A stretch of DNA of 40,318 bases from an uncultured Eubacterium sp. (GTDB lineage: Bacteria; Bacillota; Clostridia; Lachnospirales; Lachnospiraceae): NCBI GenBank assembly GCA_934316845.1, contig CAKRDZ010000026.1, forward strand, positions 1 through 40,318, written 5' to 3'. Positions within the stretch are counted from its first letter, which is position 1; every line of letters begins with the position of its first letter. The translations under genes were made by a program, and so were the position numbers. The notes under the pieces are model-generated. The model saw only the letters and a program-made list of their open reading frames with translations, ran no database searches and was not told the origin of the DNA. Positions 32,999-40,318 of this stretch are shown one piece after another.

Positions 32999-33901
32999 TT
33001 AACCTTTTACAGATCCAAGTGCTACACCACGGATGATGAACTTTGATAAGCAGAGGTATACGATGATCAACGGAATGATCGCGATACCAAGTACCATATA
33101 TACTTTACCTAAGTCAAAGTTACCATTTGCCTCGGCGTTGAGGCCGGCGATAACAAGTGGAAGTGTTGCATTTTTGCTGTTGGTATCCATCAACAGCTGT
33201 GGAAGGAAGTAGTTGTTCCAGGATGCTACAAACTGGAAGATCAACTGTACTGCCATTGCCGGTTTCAAGATCGGCATAGCCACAAAGTTAAAGATGTAAA
33301 ATTCGTGTCCACCATCGATTCGACCGGCTTCTACGATCTCCATCGGCAGGGAACTCTCCATATACTGCTTGATAAAGAAGAATACACCCGGTGCCGCGAG
33401 GGTAGGGAAGATCAACGGAAGAAGATGATTGTACAATCCTGCGGATTTTACAAGGTCTACATATCCAAGTGCAGATACCTGGGTAGGTACCATCAGGACA
33501 AACATGATCGCGATAAACGCTGCTTTTTTCAAACGGAAATCATACGCATACAAACCATATGCCGTAAGGGCTGCGATATATACACTTCCTATACAGGTAA
33601 TAGCTGCGACGATAAAACTGTTTCCCATCGCCTGGATAACCGGTTTATTTGGGTCATTCAGTGCGTTTTTCAAGTTTGTCAAAAAGTTAGAACCCGGAAT
33701 CAGGTTAAATGTACTTGTCAATGTTGCATGGTCTTTTGTCAGGTTGATCAAAAGAGTAACAAACGGGAAAAGTGCTATGATACAAACTAAGATCAGCACA
33801 ACGTAAGCAACGATACGACGAAAAATCAAGATACGATGTCCACGTTTTTCCTGTGCTGTCAATTCTGCACCTCCGCCAATATCATCATGAACTGTTGCCA
33901 T
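32999..33901 (-). CDS. Carbohydrate ABC transporter permease, MalG type
   Basis: A 300-residue inner membrane permease with six predicted helices. The cytoplasmic EAA loop that docks to the ATPase reads IVEAGRIDGGHEFYIFNFV followed by MPILKPA (about 195). The C-terminus GVALGSVKG is typical of MalG-like subunits. The start at 33901 has GGGAG 9 bases upstream and is only four bases after the previous stop codon. It is the last gene of the lacI-binding protein-permease-permease run. A dedicated ATPase is absent. Confidence 0.94.
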   Translation of the reverse strand: MATVHDDIGGGAELTAQEKRGHRILIFRRIVAYVVLILVCIIALFPFVTLLINLTKDHATLTSTFNLIPGSNFLTNLKNALNDPNKPVIQAMGNSFIVAAITCIGSVYIAALTAYGLYAYDFRLKKAAFIAIMFVLMVPTQVSALGYVDLVKSAGLYNHLLPLIFPTLAAPGVFFFIKQYMESSLPMEIVEAGRIDGGHEFYIFNFVAMPILKPAMAVQLIFQFVASWNNYFLPQLLMDTNSKNATLPLVIAGLNAEANGNFDLGKVYMVLGIAIIPLIIVYLCLSKFIIRGVALGSVKG

Positions 33902-33905
33902 ATCG

Positions 33906-34856
33906 TCACGCTCCCTTCTTCGCATTTTTCAATGCTTTTTTCTGTGCTTTTTTATTTGCTCTCGCTTCTTTGTCATCATCACTTTCCATCAGTTTAAATA
34001 AGAAGATACCGATGATACCTGCTACAAAGAACAATACAACGGACTCTGTCGCAGCAAATCCGACGTCTGCGGAACCGCTGATTCCATTACTGATGTCCAT
34101 AACAACGGTCTTTGCGACCTCGTTCGGTCCACCATTTTTCACCAAAAGGTTTGGAATATCGAACATCTGCAGACCACCGATCATAGAAGTTACCATTACA
34201 TATAACATGATCGGCTTCAACATTGGAAGCGTAATTTTCTTAAACTGCTGTCCTGCACTGGCTCCATCGATCGAAGAAGCTTCATACAGTGCCGGGTCAA
34301 TTCCCATGATACCTGCCATCAAAAGAATTGTCGTATTTCCTGTCCACATGATAAAGTTGATAAACGCGATCAAGAGGCGGATACTCCACTCATCTTCCAG
34401 GAAATTAAATGCTGTACCAAATATCTGGTTTACCGGACCGGTTACTGCAAACAACGTTGCAAACAATACGGCTACGGATGATGCCATCAACATATTTGGC
34501 AGATACAAAATAACTTTTACTGCTCCTGTTCCCTTTAATTTAAGTCTCAAATCTGTAAACCAGGAAGCAAATAATAACGAAATCAAAATCTGTGGGATAA
34601 ATCCGAGTAACCACAGTAAAAATGTATTACCGAAATACTTCAGAATCTGTCCTTCTGTAAACACTTTTACATAATTATCAAATCCTACAAATTGTACTAC
34701 GGTGTCAAACAAATCCTCATACTTTGAGAAAAAGCTGTTATAAAACGTCATAATCAACGGATATAAATTGAAGATGCCATAAGCAACAAAGAATGGCAAT
34801 ATGAAAATGAGACCCCATTTTCCATATTTCAACTTATGAGGGCGTTGGTATTTCAT
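33906..34856 (-). CDS. Carbohydrate ABC transporter permease, MalF type
   Basis: A 316-residue inner membrane permease with about six helices and the EAA loop YEASSIDGASAGQQFKKITL (about 200), which contacts the ATPase. The ATG at 34856 is preceded by AAAGGGGG; the frame extends upstream to 34910, across the intercistronic hairpin, and is not likely used there. It ends with a lysine-rich cytoplasmic tail (EARANKKAQKKALKNAKKG). It forms the heterodimeric channel with the MalG-type partner and takes sugar from the lipoprotein encoded just upstream. Confidence 0.94.
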   Translation of the reverse strand: MKYQRPHKLKYGKWGLIFILPFFVAYGIFNLYPLIMTFYNSFFSKYEDLFDTVVQFVGFDNYVKVFTEGQILKYFGNTFLLWLLGFIPQILISLLFASWFTDLRLKLKGTGAVKVILYLPNMLMASSVAVLFATLFAVTGPVNQIFGTAFNFLEDEWSIRLLIAFINFIMWTGNTTILLMAGIMGIDPALYEASSIDGASAGQQFKKITLPMLKPIMLYVMVTSMIGGLQMFDIPNLLVKNGGPNEVAKTVVMDISNGISGSADVGFAATESVVLFFVAGIIGIFLFKLMESDDDKEARANKKAQKKALKNAKKGA

Positions 34857-34896
34857 CTTAAAATCCCCCTTTCCACCTGCTTTTTTGTAAAGAAAA

Positions 34897-34924
34897 AGTG
34901 GGGCAGGCACTTTCCTGCCCCACT
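34897..34924 (-). terminator. Intercistronic hairpin behind the binding-protein gene
   Basis: A perfect 11-bp stem, AGTGGGGCAGG/CCTGCCCCACT, followed on the minus strand by TTTTCTTT. It lies between the binding protein and the permeases. It probably reduces read-through or protects the upstream mRNA end, so that more binding protein than permease is made. Confidence 0.8.
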
Positions 34925-34949
34925 CATCATTTTATCAGTTACTTTAATA

Positions 34950-36368
34950 TTACTCTGCTTTCAAAGCCGGGTACTGTTTTGTAACAAGTTTCTTCCAGTT
35001 TGCAATTGCTTCGTCTTTAGAGCATTTGCCATTGTAGTAGTCTTTCATAGCTGTCATCAAGTTCTCGATGCAACCCTGATCGTAAGGAGATACGTTGCTG
35101 CAGTCAATCTTGTCAGCTGCTGCGGAAAGTGTCTCTACAAGTGACTGTCCACCAAGGAAGTCAGATGTTACGCCATCGCTCTTAAGTTTCTCATTAGCTG
35201 CTTTGTTGTTTACAAAGTCCTGAGTATCTTTGCTGATGTTGTACATGATGTCCTGATCACAGCAAAGTTTCTGCATGATGTCTTTTACAAGTGCTGCGTT
35301 GTCTGTGCCTGCAGCACCACAGATGAAGGAACCGCCCCAGTTGAAGGACTGTGGTCCTGTACATACTGCCCAGTCGCCATAGCTTCCGCCTGCTTCAAAT
35401 GATCCGTCGTCGTTTTTCTTAGCTCCGGAACCTTCTGCCATGGAGAAGTTAATGCCCCAAGCTGGCATGAAGTAACCAAATACGTTACCATCTTTGCCCA
35501 TTCCTGCGGTCCAGTCTTTCGCCCACAAGGATGTTTTCTTGTTGTATCCGTTATCTGTGTACTCTTTTGTCTTGTCAATCCAGTTTTCAATGCTGGAATC
35601 CAACTGAAGAGCTTTGTCATCACTTACAAATTTCTGGCTTACGTTGTTAGAGAATACACGGAGTGCATCATCAAAACCGGAAAGCATTGTGATCTTGCCT
35701 TTGGATTTTTCTTTTACAGTAGCTGCTGCTGCATCGAATTTATCCCAGTCGCTCAACTGCTCCTGAATCTTTGCCGGATCGTCTGTTCCGAAGATCTGTT
35801 TTGCATAAGAACGTCTGTAAACGAATCCACCCGGGCAGCCCTGCCATGATACTCCACGGAGAACTCCGTCAGCTCCTGTTGCAGCCTGTTTTGTGTAGTC
35901 ATACATCTGTGACATGTCATCGTCTGTCAAGCCAAGTGCTTTTACATCTAAAGCTTTGTCTGTATTTGTGTACTTGTTAACATAATCCATCTCACAAAGG
36001 AACATATCTACTTTGTCATCTGCGCTTGCAGAATCCTGAGCTTTCAATGCTGCATCCAGTTTGTCCTGATAGTTGTTTCCTTCATTTGCATTCTGAATGA
36101 AGTTTACTTTTACGTCTCCGATTGATTTTGTACTCTTGTCATAGTCCGGATAGTATTTTTCAAAACGTGAACTAAATTCATCATTCCAAACATAAATGTT
36201 CAATACTTTTCCGCCGCCATCAGCAAGTGTTTCCACTTTTGCAGTATCACTGCTGCTTCCGCTGTTGTTACTTGTGTTAGATGTTGAAGAATCGGATCCA
36301 CCGCATCCTGTCAGACATCCTGCTACCATTGTTAATGAAAGAGCTAAAGCTAACCATTTTTTCCTCAT
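34950..36368 (-). CDS. Carbohydrate-binding lipoprotein of the ABC transporter
   Basis: A 472-residue extracellular sugar-binding protein. The lipoprotein signal MRKKWLALALSLTMVAGCL has lipobox cysteines at 18 (VAGC) and 22 (LTGC); the GC-GG context favours 22. A Ser/Thr/Asn-rich spacer precedes the mature domain starting LNIYVWNDEFSSRFEKYYPD, typical of family 1 solute-binding proteins. AGGAGGAAT precedes the start. It lies 56 bases after lacI in the same direction. Neighbouring cellobiose phosphorylase makes cellobiose or short cellodextrins the probable ligand. Confidence 0.93.
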   Translation of the reverse strand: MRKKWLALALSLTMVAGCLTGCGGSDSSTSNTSNNSGSSSDTAKVETLADGGGKVLNIYVWNDEFSSRFEKYYPDYDKSTKSIGDVKVNFIQNANEGNNYQDKLDAALKAQDSASADDKVDMFLCEMDYVNKYTNTDKALDVKALGLTDDDMSQMYDYTKQAATGADGVLRGVSWQGCPGGFVYRRSYAKQIFGTDDPAKIQEQLSDWDKFDAAAATVKEKSKGKITMLSGFDDALRVFSNNVSQKFVSDDKALQLDSSIENWIDKTKEYTDNGYNKKTSLWAKDWTAGMGKDGNVFGYFMPAWGINFSMAEGSGAKKNDDGSFEAGGSYGDWAVCTGPQSFNWGGSFICGAAGTDNAALVKDIMQKLCCDQDIMYNISKDTQDFVNNKAANEKLKSDGVTSDFLGGQSLVETLSAAADKIDCSNVSPYDQGCIENLMTAMKDYYNGKCSKDEAIANWKKLVTKQYPALKAE

Positions 36369-36424
36369 AAAAATTATTCCTCCTAATCCTTAATTTTTGT
36401 TTGTGAATGGTTTCTGTATAATTA

Positions 36425-37438
36425 CTAAAGCCTCTTCACAGATCGTCCTCGTATCAACTCGCCCTGCACGACCAGCCGTTCTGTTAGTGAAGTTTTTGGT
36501 TCTTCAATGGCTTCTACTAACTTTCGTGCCGCTAACCTCCCGAGATCCTCTGTATTCTGCTTGTAGGTGGTTAATCTTGGTTCGATCACCTCAGAGATTC
36601 TCTGCCCGTCATATCCGACTACCGAAATGTCATCCGGTACGGATAATCCATGGCTCTCAATTTCATTAAGCCCACCAACACAAGAAAAATCATCTGGATA
36701 AATGATACACGTCGGTCTGTTACTTAGCGTTAATAATTCATTTGTTATTCCGGCTGCACTCTTGGGATCATGATAGACACCTTCGCGCACCCATTCGTCT
36801 CTTACCGGAACATGTAATTCTTTCATTGTCCGATAGAAACTTCGAAGTCGATGTTCTGTTACACCGGATTCGGCACCGTGTATGTAAGCGATGTCCCGAT
36901 GTCCCATATCGACAACATACTGAACGATTTCTTCCATTCCTGTCACATTATCGGATAAGATACTGCTTTTATTATGGAATGAATAATCAATCGTCACAAC
37001 AGGTATTTCACCATTTACCAGTTCCAAAATCGCCTCATCCTCAAAATCCACACAGGCAATCACCACTCCGTCAACGCCTCGGTACTTGCTATGTTCGTAA
37101 TACGATAATTTGTTTTTACCAGCGTGTTGACTTATAAATGTAATGTCATACCCTTCCTCTTCTGCCCCCCGTCGGAAACTATCCAGTACGTGGGAGAAAT
37201 AGGAATGTGTCAAGCCACAATTTGCTTTGTCTACGAAAAGCACTCCAATATTATATGTACGATTCGTTTTCAATGCTCTTGCGGAGGAGTTAGGCAAATA
37301 TCCAAGTTCTTTTGCTACCCGGCAAATTTTTTCCTTGGTCTCATCACTAATGTCGCCCCGATTGTTTAATGCCTTACTGACTGTTGCTATGGAAACATGA
37401 CATTTGGATGAGATATCTTTCATCGATACCATTGCCAT
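36425..37438 (-). CDS. LacI-family transcriptional regulator
   Basis: A 337-residue repressor. The N-terminal HTH reads MKDISSKCHVSIATVSKALN and the hinge helix is YLPNSSARALKT (about 45-57). The periplasmic-binding-protein-like effector domain follows from NIGVLFVDK, with the typical PTCIIYPDDFSCVGGLNE and ISVVGYDG. Which of the ATGs at 37438, 37432 or 37423 is used is uncertain; AAGGAAG and GAGGG lie upstream. It is divergent to cellobiose phosphorylase. A sequence shared by both promoters is the likely binding site. The effector is probably cellobiose or a phosphorolysis product. Confidence 0.94.
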   Translation of the reverse strand: MAMVSMKDISSKCHVSIATVSKALNNRGDISDETKEKICRVAKELGYLPNSSARALKTNRTYNIGVLFVDKANCGLTHSYFSHVLDSFRRGAEEEGYDITFISQHAGKNKLSYYEHSKYRGVDGVVIACVDFEDEAILELVNGEIPVVTIDYSFHNKSSILSDNVTGMEEIVQYVVDMGHRDIAYIHGAESGVTEHRLRSFYRTMKELHVPVRDEWVREGVYHDPKSAAGITNELLTLSNRPTCIIYPDDFSCVGGLNEIESHGLSVPDDISVVGYDGQRISEVIEPRLTTYKQNTEDLGRLAARKLVEAIEEPKTSLTERLVVQGELIRGRSVKRL

Positions 37439-37454
37439 CCCTCACATCTTCCTT

Positions 37455-37468
37455 AATCGTTTTCGTAG
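37455..37468. promoter_or_regulatory. LacI-type operator half in the lacI leader
   Basis: AATCGTTTTCGTAG is identical to the 14 bases at 37587-37600. It lies just downstream of the lacI -10 box and 17 bases before its start codon, the place for autorepression. Only one half of the full palindrome is well kept. Confidence 0.65.
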
Positions 37469-37472
37469 TTTA

Positions 37473-37501
37473 AGATTACCACACATTTCACAAATAGTCA
37501 A
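37473..37501 (-). promoter_or_regulatory. Promoter of lacI and the sugar transporter operon
   Basis: On the minus strand, TTGACT (37496-37501), 17 bases, then TAATCT (37473-37478). Confidence 0.7.
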
Positions 37502-37544
37502 TAACTTTTTTTATTTTTTTGTTGAAAAGTCACAAAAACAGTTC

Positions 37545-37573
37545 TTGCATTTCTTTCAAATATCCGATATAAT
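37545..37573 (+). promoter_or_regulatory. Promoter of cellobiose phosphorylase
   Basis: TTGCAT (37545-37550), 17 bases, then a perfect TATAAT (37568-37573), divergent from the lacI promoter. Confidence 0.75.
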
Positions 37574-37582
37574 GTACTTATC

Positions 37583-37598
37583 ACGAAATCGTTTTCGT
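37583..37598. promoter_or_regulatory. LacI-type operator at the phosphorylase start site
   Basis: A near-palindrome, ACGAAA-TCGT-TTTCGT, symmetric at 14 of 16 positions, beginning about 10 bases after the -10 box. This position blocks the polymerase when bound. It could also be read by a CcpA-like protein; the shared copy at lacI favours the local regulator. Confidence 0.72.
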
Positions 37599-37641
37599 AG
37601 AATTTTTCATTAAGATTTTACAAAACTGAAGGAGGTTTCCT

Positions 37642-40080
37642 ATGAAATTTGGTTTTTTTGATGATCAAAACAAAGAATATGTTATCACAACACCCAGAAC
37701 TCCTCTTCCATGGATCAACTATCTGGGAAGCAAAGACTTTTTCTCTTTGATATCCAACACATGCGGCGGCTATAGTTTCTATAAAGATGCAAAACTTCTC
37801 CGCCTCACGAGATACCGTTACAATAATATCCCGAACGACGAGGGAGGACGGTATTTCTATATTAAAGAAGGAGATTGTGTATGGAATCCCGGATGGCAGC
37901 CGGTAAAGACCGACTTGGATTCGTATGAATGCCGCCATGGTATGGGATATACTAAAATTACATCCGCAAAAAACGGTCTGAAAGCATCTCTTCTTGCTTT
38001 CGTTCCTGTTTCGGATCCGTGCGAGATCAATCAGCTGGTTTTAACAAATGACAGCAAAGAAACGAAAACGTTTACTCTGTTCTCCTATCTGGAGTTTTGT
38101 CTCTGGAATGCGATGGATGATATGACAAACTTCCAGCGTAACTTAAATATCGGAGAAGTAGAAGTGATCGGTTCGACAATCTATCATAAAACAGAATACC
38201 GCGAGCGCCGGAATCATTACGCCGTTTATTCTGTCAACACTGACATTGATGGGTTTGATACCAGCCGTGACGATTTCCTCGGAGCTTACCGTGGCGTTAC
38301 CAATCCGAAAGTCGTTGAAGACGGAAAAGCGACCAATTCGGTCGCAAGCGGATGGTATCCGATCGGTTCCCACCAGATCAACATCACTCTGGCTCCGGGC
38401 GAAAGCAGATCTCTGATCTTCGTTCTCGGATACTGTGAGAATCCGGTGGAAGAAAAATTTGAAGCACCGAATGTGATCAACAAAGCACCTGCGAAAGCAC
38501 TGCTCAGCAAATACCAGACGGATGCCCAGGTGGCAGACGCACTGAAACATCTGAATGAGACATGGGAAGATCTTCTTTCCAAATACACTGTACAGTCTCA
38601 GGACGAAAAACTGAACCGCATGGTTAATATCTGGAACCAGTATCAATGTATGGTTACGTTTAACATGTCCCGTTCCGCTTCTTATTATGAATCCGGTATC
38701 GGTCGTGGTATGGGATTCCGTGATTCCTGCCAGGATCTTCTCGGTTTCGTCCATCTGATCCCGGACCGCGCAAGAGAGCGTATCATCGACATCGCTTCGA
38801 CGCAGTTCCAGGACGGAAGCGCATATCATCAGTACCAGCCGCTGACAAAAAAAGGAAACAGCGATATCGGAAGCGGTTTCAACGATGACCCATTGTGGCT
38901 GATTGCCGGAACTTCCGCTTATATCCGCGAGACAGGCGACTACAGCATTCTGGATGAAATGGTTCCTTACGACAATGATATGTCGGTCGCTACGACATTA
39001 TTCGAACATTTGACCCGTTCGTTTGATTATATTGTCAACCACAAAGGCCCGCACAATCTTCCACTGATCGGACGTGCCGACTGGAATGACTGTCTGAACT
39101 TAAACTGCTTCTCGAAAGAACCCGGCGAATCGTTCCAGACCTTTGGTCCAAGCGATGGTCCGGTGGCAGAATCGGTATTTATCGCCGGTATGTTTGTCAA
39201 ATACGGAAAAGAATATGCTGACCTCTGCGAGGCTCTTGGCAAAAACGACGAAGCCGACCGCGCAAAGAAAGAAATTGCCGATATGACCGCTGCGATCGAG
39301 AAAGACGGCTGGGATGGCGACTGGTTCATCCGTGCTTACGATGCCGCAGGCGAAAAGGTTGGTTCGAAAGAATGCGAAGAAGGCCAGATTTACATCGAGC
39401 CACAGGGCTTCTGTGTTCTTGCCGGTGTCGGTGTGGAAAATGGCATGGCAGAAAAAGCGCTGGATTCCGTAAAAGAAAAACTGGATACCAAATACGGTAT
39501 CGTCCTTTTACAGCCGGCTTATACCAAATATTATCTGAATCTTGGTGAGATTTCTTCTTATCCGCCGGGATACAAAGAAAATGCCGGTATTTTCTGTCAC
39601 AACAATCCTTGGATTTCTGCCGCAGAGACCCAGATTGGCCGAGGCACCCGTGCTTTTGAGATCTATCAGAAGACATGTCCTGCCTACTTAGAGGATATCA
39701 GCGAGATCCATCGTACGGAACCTTATGTATATTCCCAGATGATTGCCGGAAAAGATGCCAAATTCTTTGGTGAAGCTAAGAACAGCTGGCTGACCGGAAC
39801 CGCTGCCTGGACATTTATGAATGTATCCCAATACATCCTCGGTGTGCAGCCTACCTTAAACGGTCTTTCGATCAACCCTTGTGTACCGGCAGACTTTGGT
39901 GGATTTAATATTACACGTAAATTCCGCGATGTTACCTACCAGATTAAAGTAGAAAATCCGAACAATGTAGAAAAAGGAGTGAAGGAACTGATCGTCGATG
40001 GTGTTTCCTATCCGAACACGACAGTTATTCCTTACGATACAGCCAAAAAGGCTGTTGATGTCACTGTTATCATGGGGTAA
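37642..40080 (+). CDS. cbp: Cellobiose phosphorylase (GH94)
   Basis: An 812-residue cytoplasmic enzyme that splits cellobiose with phosphate into alpha-glucose 1-phosphate and glucose, saving one ATP compared with hydrolysis. The N-terminus MKFGFFDDQNKEYVITTPRT and PWINYLG, then ISNTCGGYSFYKDAKLLRLT and SYECRHGMGYTKI, are hallmarks of the cellobiose-specific branch. The catalytic acid region is GRADWNDCLNL (about residues 478-488), and the phosphate-site region includes SGIGRGMGFRDSCQDLLG (about 353). The length fits cellobiose rather than the longer cellodextrin phosphorylases. GAAGGAGG precedes the ATG. A chitobiose-specific relative is less likely. Confidence 0.95.
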   Translation: MKFGFFDDQNKEYVITTPRTPLPWINYLGSKDFFSLISNTCGGYSFYKDAKLLRLTRYRYNNIPNDEGGRYFYIKEGDCVWNPGWQPVKTDLDSYECRHGMGYTKITSAKNGLKASLLAFVPVSDPCEINQLVLTNDSKETKTFTLFSYLEFCLWNAMDDMTNFQRNLNIGEVEVIGSTIYHKTEYRERRNHYAVYSVNTDIDGFDTSRDDFLGAYRGVTNPKVVEDGKATNSVASGWYPIGSHQINITLAPGESRSLIFVLGYCENPVEEKFEAPNVINKAPAKALLSKYQTDAQVADALKHLNETWEDLLSKYTVQSQDEKLNRMVNIWNQYQCMVTFNMSRSASYYESGIGRGMGFRDSCQDLLGFVHLIPDRARERIIDIASTQFQDGSAYHQYQPLTKKGNSDIGSGFNDDPLWLIAGTSAYIRETGDYSILDEMVPYDNDMSVATTLFEHLTRSFDYIVNHKGPHNLPLIGRADWNDCLNLNCFSKEPGESFQTFGPSDGPVAESVFIAGMFVKYGKEYADLCEALGKNDEADRAKKEIADMTAAIEKDGWDGDWFIRAYDAAGEKVGSKECEEGQIYIEPQGFCVLAGVGVENGMAEKALDSVKEKLDTKYGIVLLQPAYTKYYLNLGEISSYPPGYKENAGIFCHNNPWISAAETQIGRGTRAFEIYQKTCPAYLEDISEIHRTEPYVYSQMIAGKDAKFFGEAKNSWLTGTAAWTFMNVSQYILGVQPTLNGLSINPCVPADFGGFNITRKFRDVTYQIKVENPNNVEKGVKELIVDGVSYPNTTVIPYDTAKKAVDVTVIMG

Positions 40081-40137
40081 TTCCCTTATGATATAGAAGT
40101 TTTTTCATAATTTTTTTAATACCTTTCTAAGTCAGAT

Positions 40138-40159
40138 ACCCCGTTGCAAACAACGGGGT
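40138..40159 (+). terminator. First hairpin after cellobiose phosphorylase
   Basis: A 9-bp perfect stem ACCCCGTTG/CAACGGGGT with a CAAA loop, followed by GTTTGG. It lies 58 bases after the stop codon. The T run is short, so it may act together with the later hairpins. Confidence 0.6.
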
Positions 40160-40228
40160 GTTTGGCCCTCGCGGCAGTCGCCAAATGCGGACAAGTCCGC
40201 GCTTGGCTCGTTGCTTCGCGGGAATAAA
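40160..40228. other. GC-rich spacer with small palindromes
   Basis: This stretch contains GCGGACAAGTCCGC (40187-40200), a short self-complementary element, and CTCGCGGC/GCTTCGCGGG-like segments. It has no reading frame of note and looks like a dispersed intergenic repeat, which I cannot confirm from one copy. Confidence 0.4.
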
Positions 40229-40257
40229 AACGGGATTGCTATAAAAGCAGTCCCGTT
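40229..40257. terminator. Second hairpin, 12-bp stem
   Basis: AACGGGATTGCT pairs with AGCAGTCCCGTT (one G-T) around an ATAAA loop. Leftward it is followed by TTTTTATTCC, so it may end a gene coming from the right of the window. Confidence 0.6.
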
Positions 40258-40273
40258 CAGACTGTAGACAAAG

Positions 40274-40306
40274 TGGTGCTAGGACTGTTGTCCTAGCACC
40301 ATTTTT
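40274..40306 (+). terminator. Third hairpin, strong intrinsic terminator
   Basis: A perfect 12-bp stem TGGTGCTAGGAC/GTCCTAGCACCA with a TGTT loop, followed by TTTTT. This is the best canonical terminator after the phosphorylase gene, although 190 bases past its stop codon. Confidence 0.82.
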
Positions 40307-40318
40307 CTCTGTTTGCAG

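Noticed and set aside
37583..37598. CcpA cre site as the sole explanation
   Set aside because: A cre function cannot be excluded, but an identical core at the adjacent lacI promoter makes the local LacI protein the simpler reading.

Overview
The window looks like chromosome from an anaerobic, low-to-moderate GC Firmicute, most likely a gut Lachnospiraceae. The reasons are the single-chain pyruvate:ferredoxin oxidoreductase, strong AGGAGG-type ribosome binding sites, sigma-A-like promoters with 17-bp spacers, a cellobiose phosphorylase locus, secreted DUF6273-type proteins and Rpn-family genes. The genus cannot be fixed from the sequence alone. No rRNA, tRNA, CRISPR array, phage gene or intact insertion sequence was seen.

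Layout. 1-345: a 64-bp tandem repeat and the terminator of the leftward PFOR gene (346-3912). 4.05-5.98 kb: a rightward YtrA-type GntR regulator with an ABC ATPase and permease. 6.07-9.83 kb: a leftward hybrid sensor kinase and a response regulator without a recognisable output domain. 9.97-18.0 kb: a complete, tightly overlapping four-gene Wadjet (JetABCD) operon whose proteins fit the type II set (DUF2397, DUF2398, SMC-like, DUF2399/Toprim). This condensin-like system protects cells against plasmids. 18.07-22.4 kb: an AT-rich accessory patch with a decayed AlbA_2-type gene, a decayed Rpn-family gene, a two-gene AAA ATPase plus Toprim-like pair that I cannot name, and an intact Rpn-family gene. 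The ATPase/Toprim pair lies between two same-orientation Rpn copies, one of them wrecked. Together with Wadjet this makes a defence island, and the pair is the best candidate here for a little-described system.

22.6-28.5 kb: two large secreted proteins built from DUF6273-like repeats with a C-terminal fibronectin-III-like domain, with a small secreted basic protein between them. All three probably form one operon, facing a small XRE regulator. The operon promoter carries two direct repeats placed as an operator would be. 28.6-30.6 kb: xanthine permease and xanthine phosphoribosyltransferase behind a structured leader that is not the classical purine riboswitch. 30.6-32.9 kb: a MATE exporter and a membrane-anchored polysaccharide deacetylase.

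33.0-40.1 kb: a beta-glucoside unit. A LacI regulator, a sugar-binding lipoprotein and two permeases run leftward, and a GH94 cellobiose phosphorylase runs rightward. Both divergent promoters carry a shared 14-bp operator-like sequence. Imported cellobiose would be split by phosphate into glucose 1-phosphate and glucose. No transporter ATPase is encoded here, so a shared MsmK-type ATPase elsewhere is expected. The window ends with a stack of hairpins downstream of the phosphorylase.
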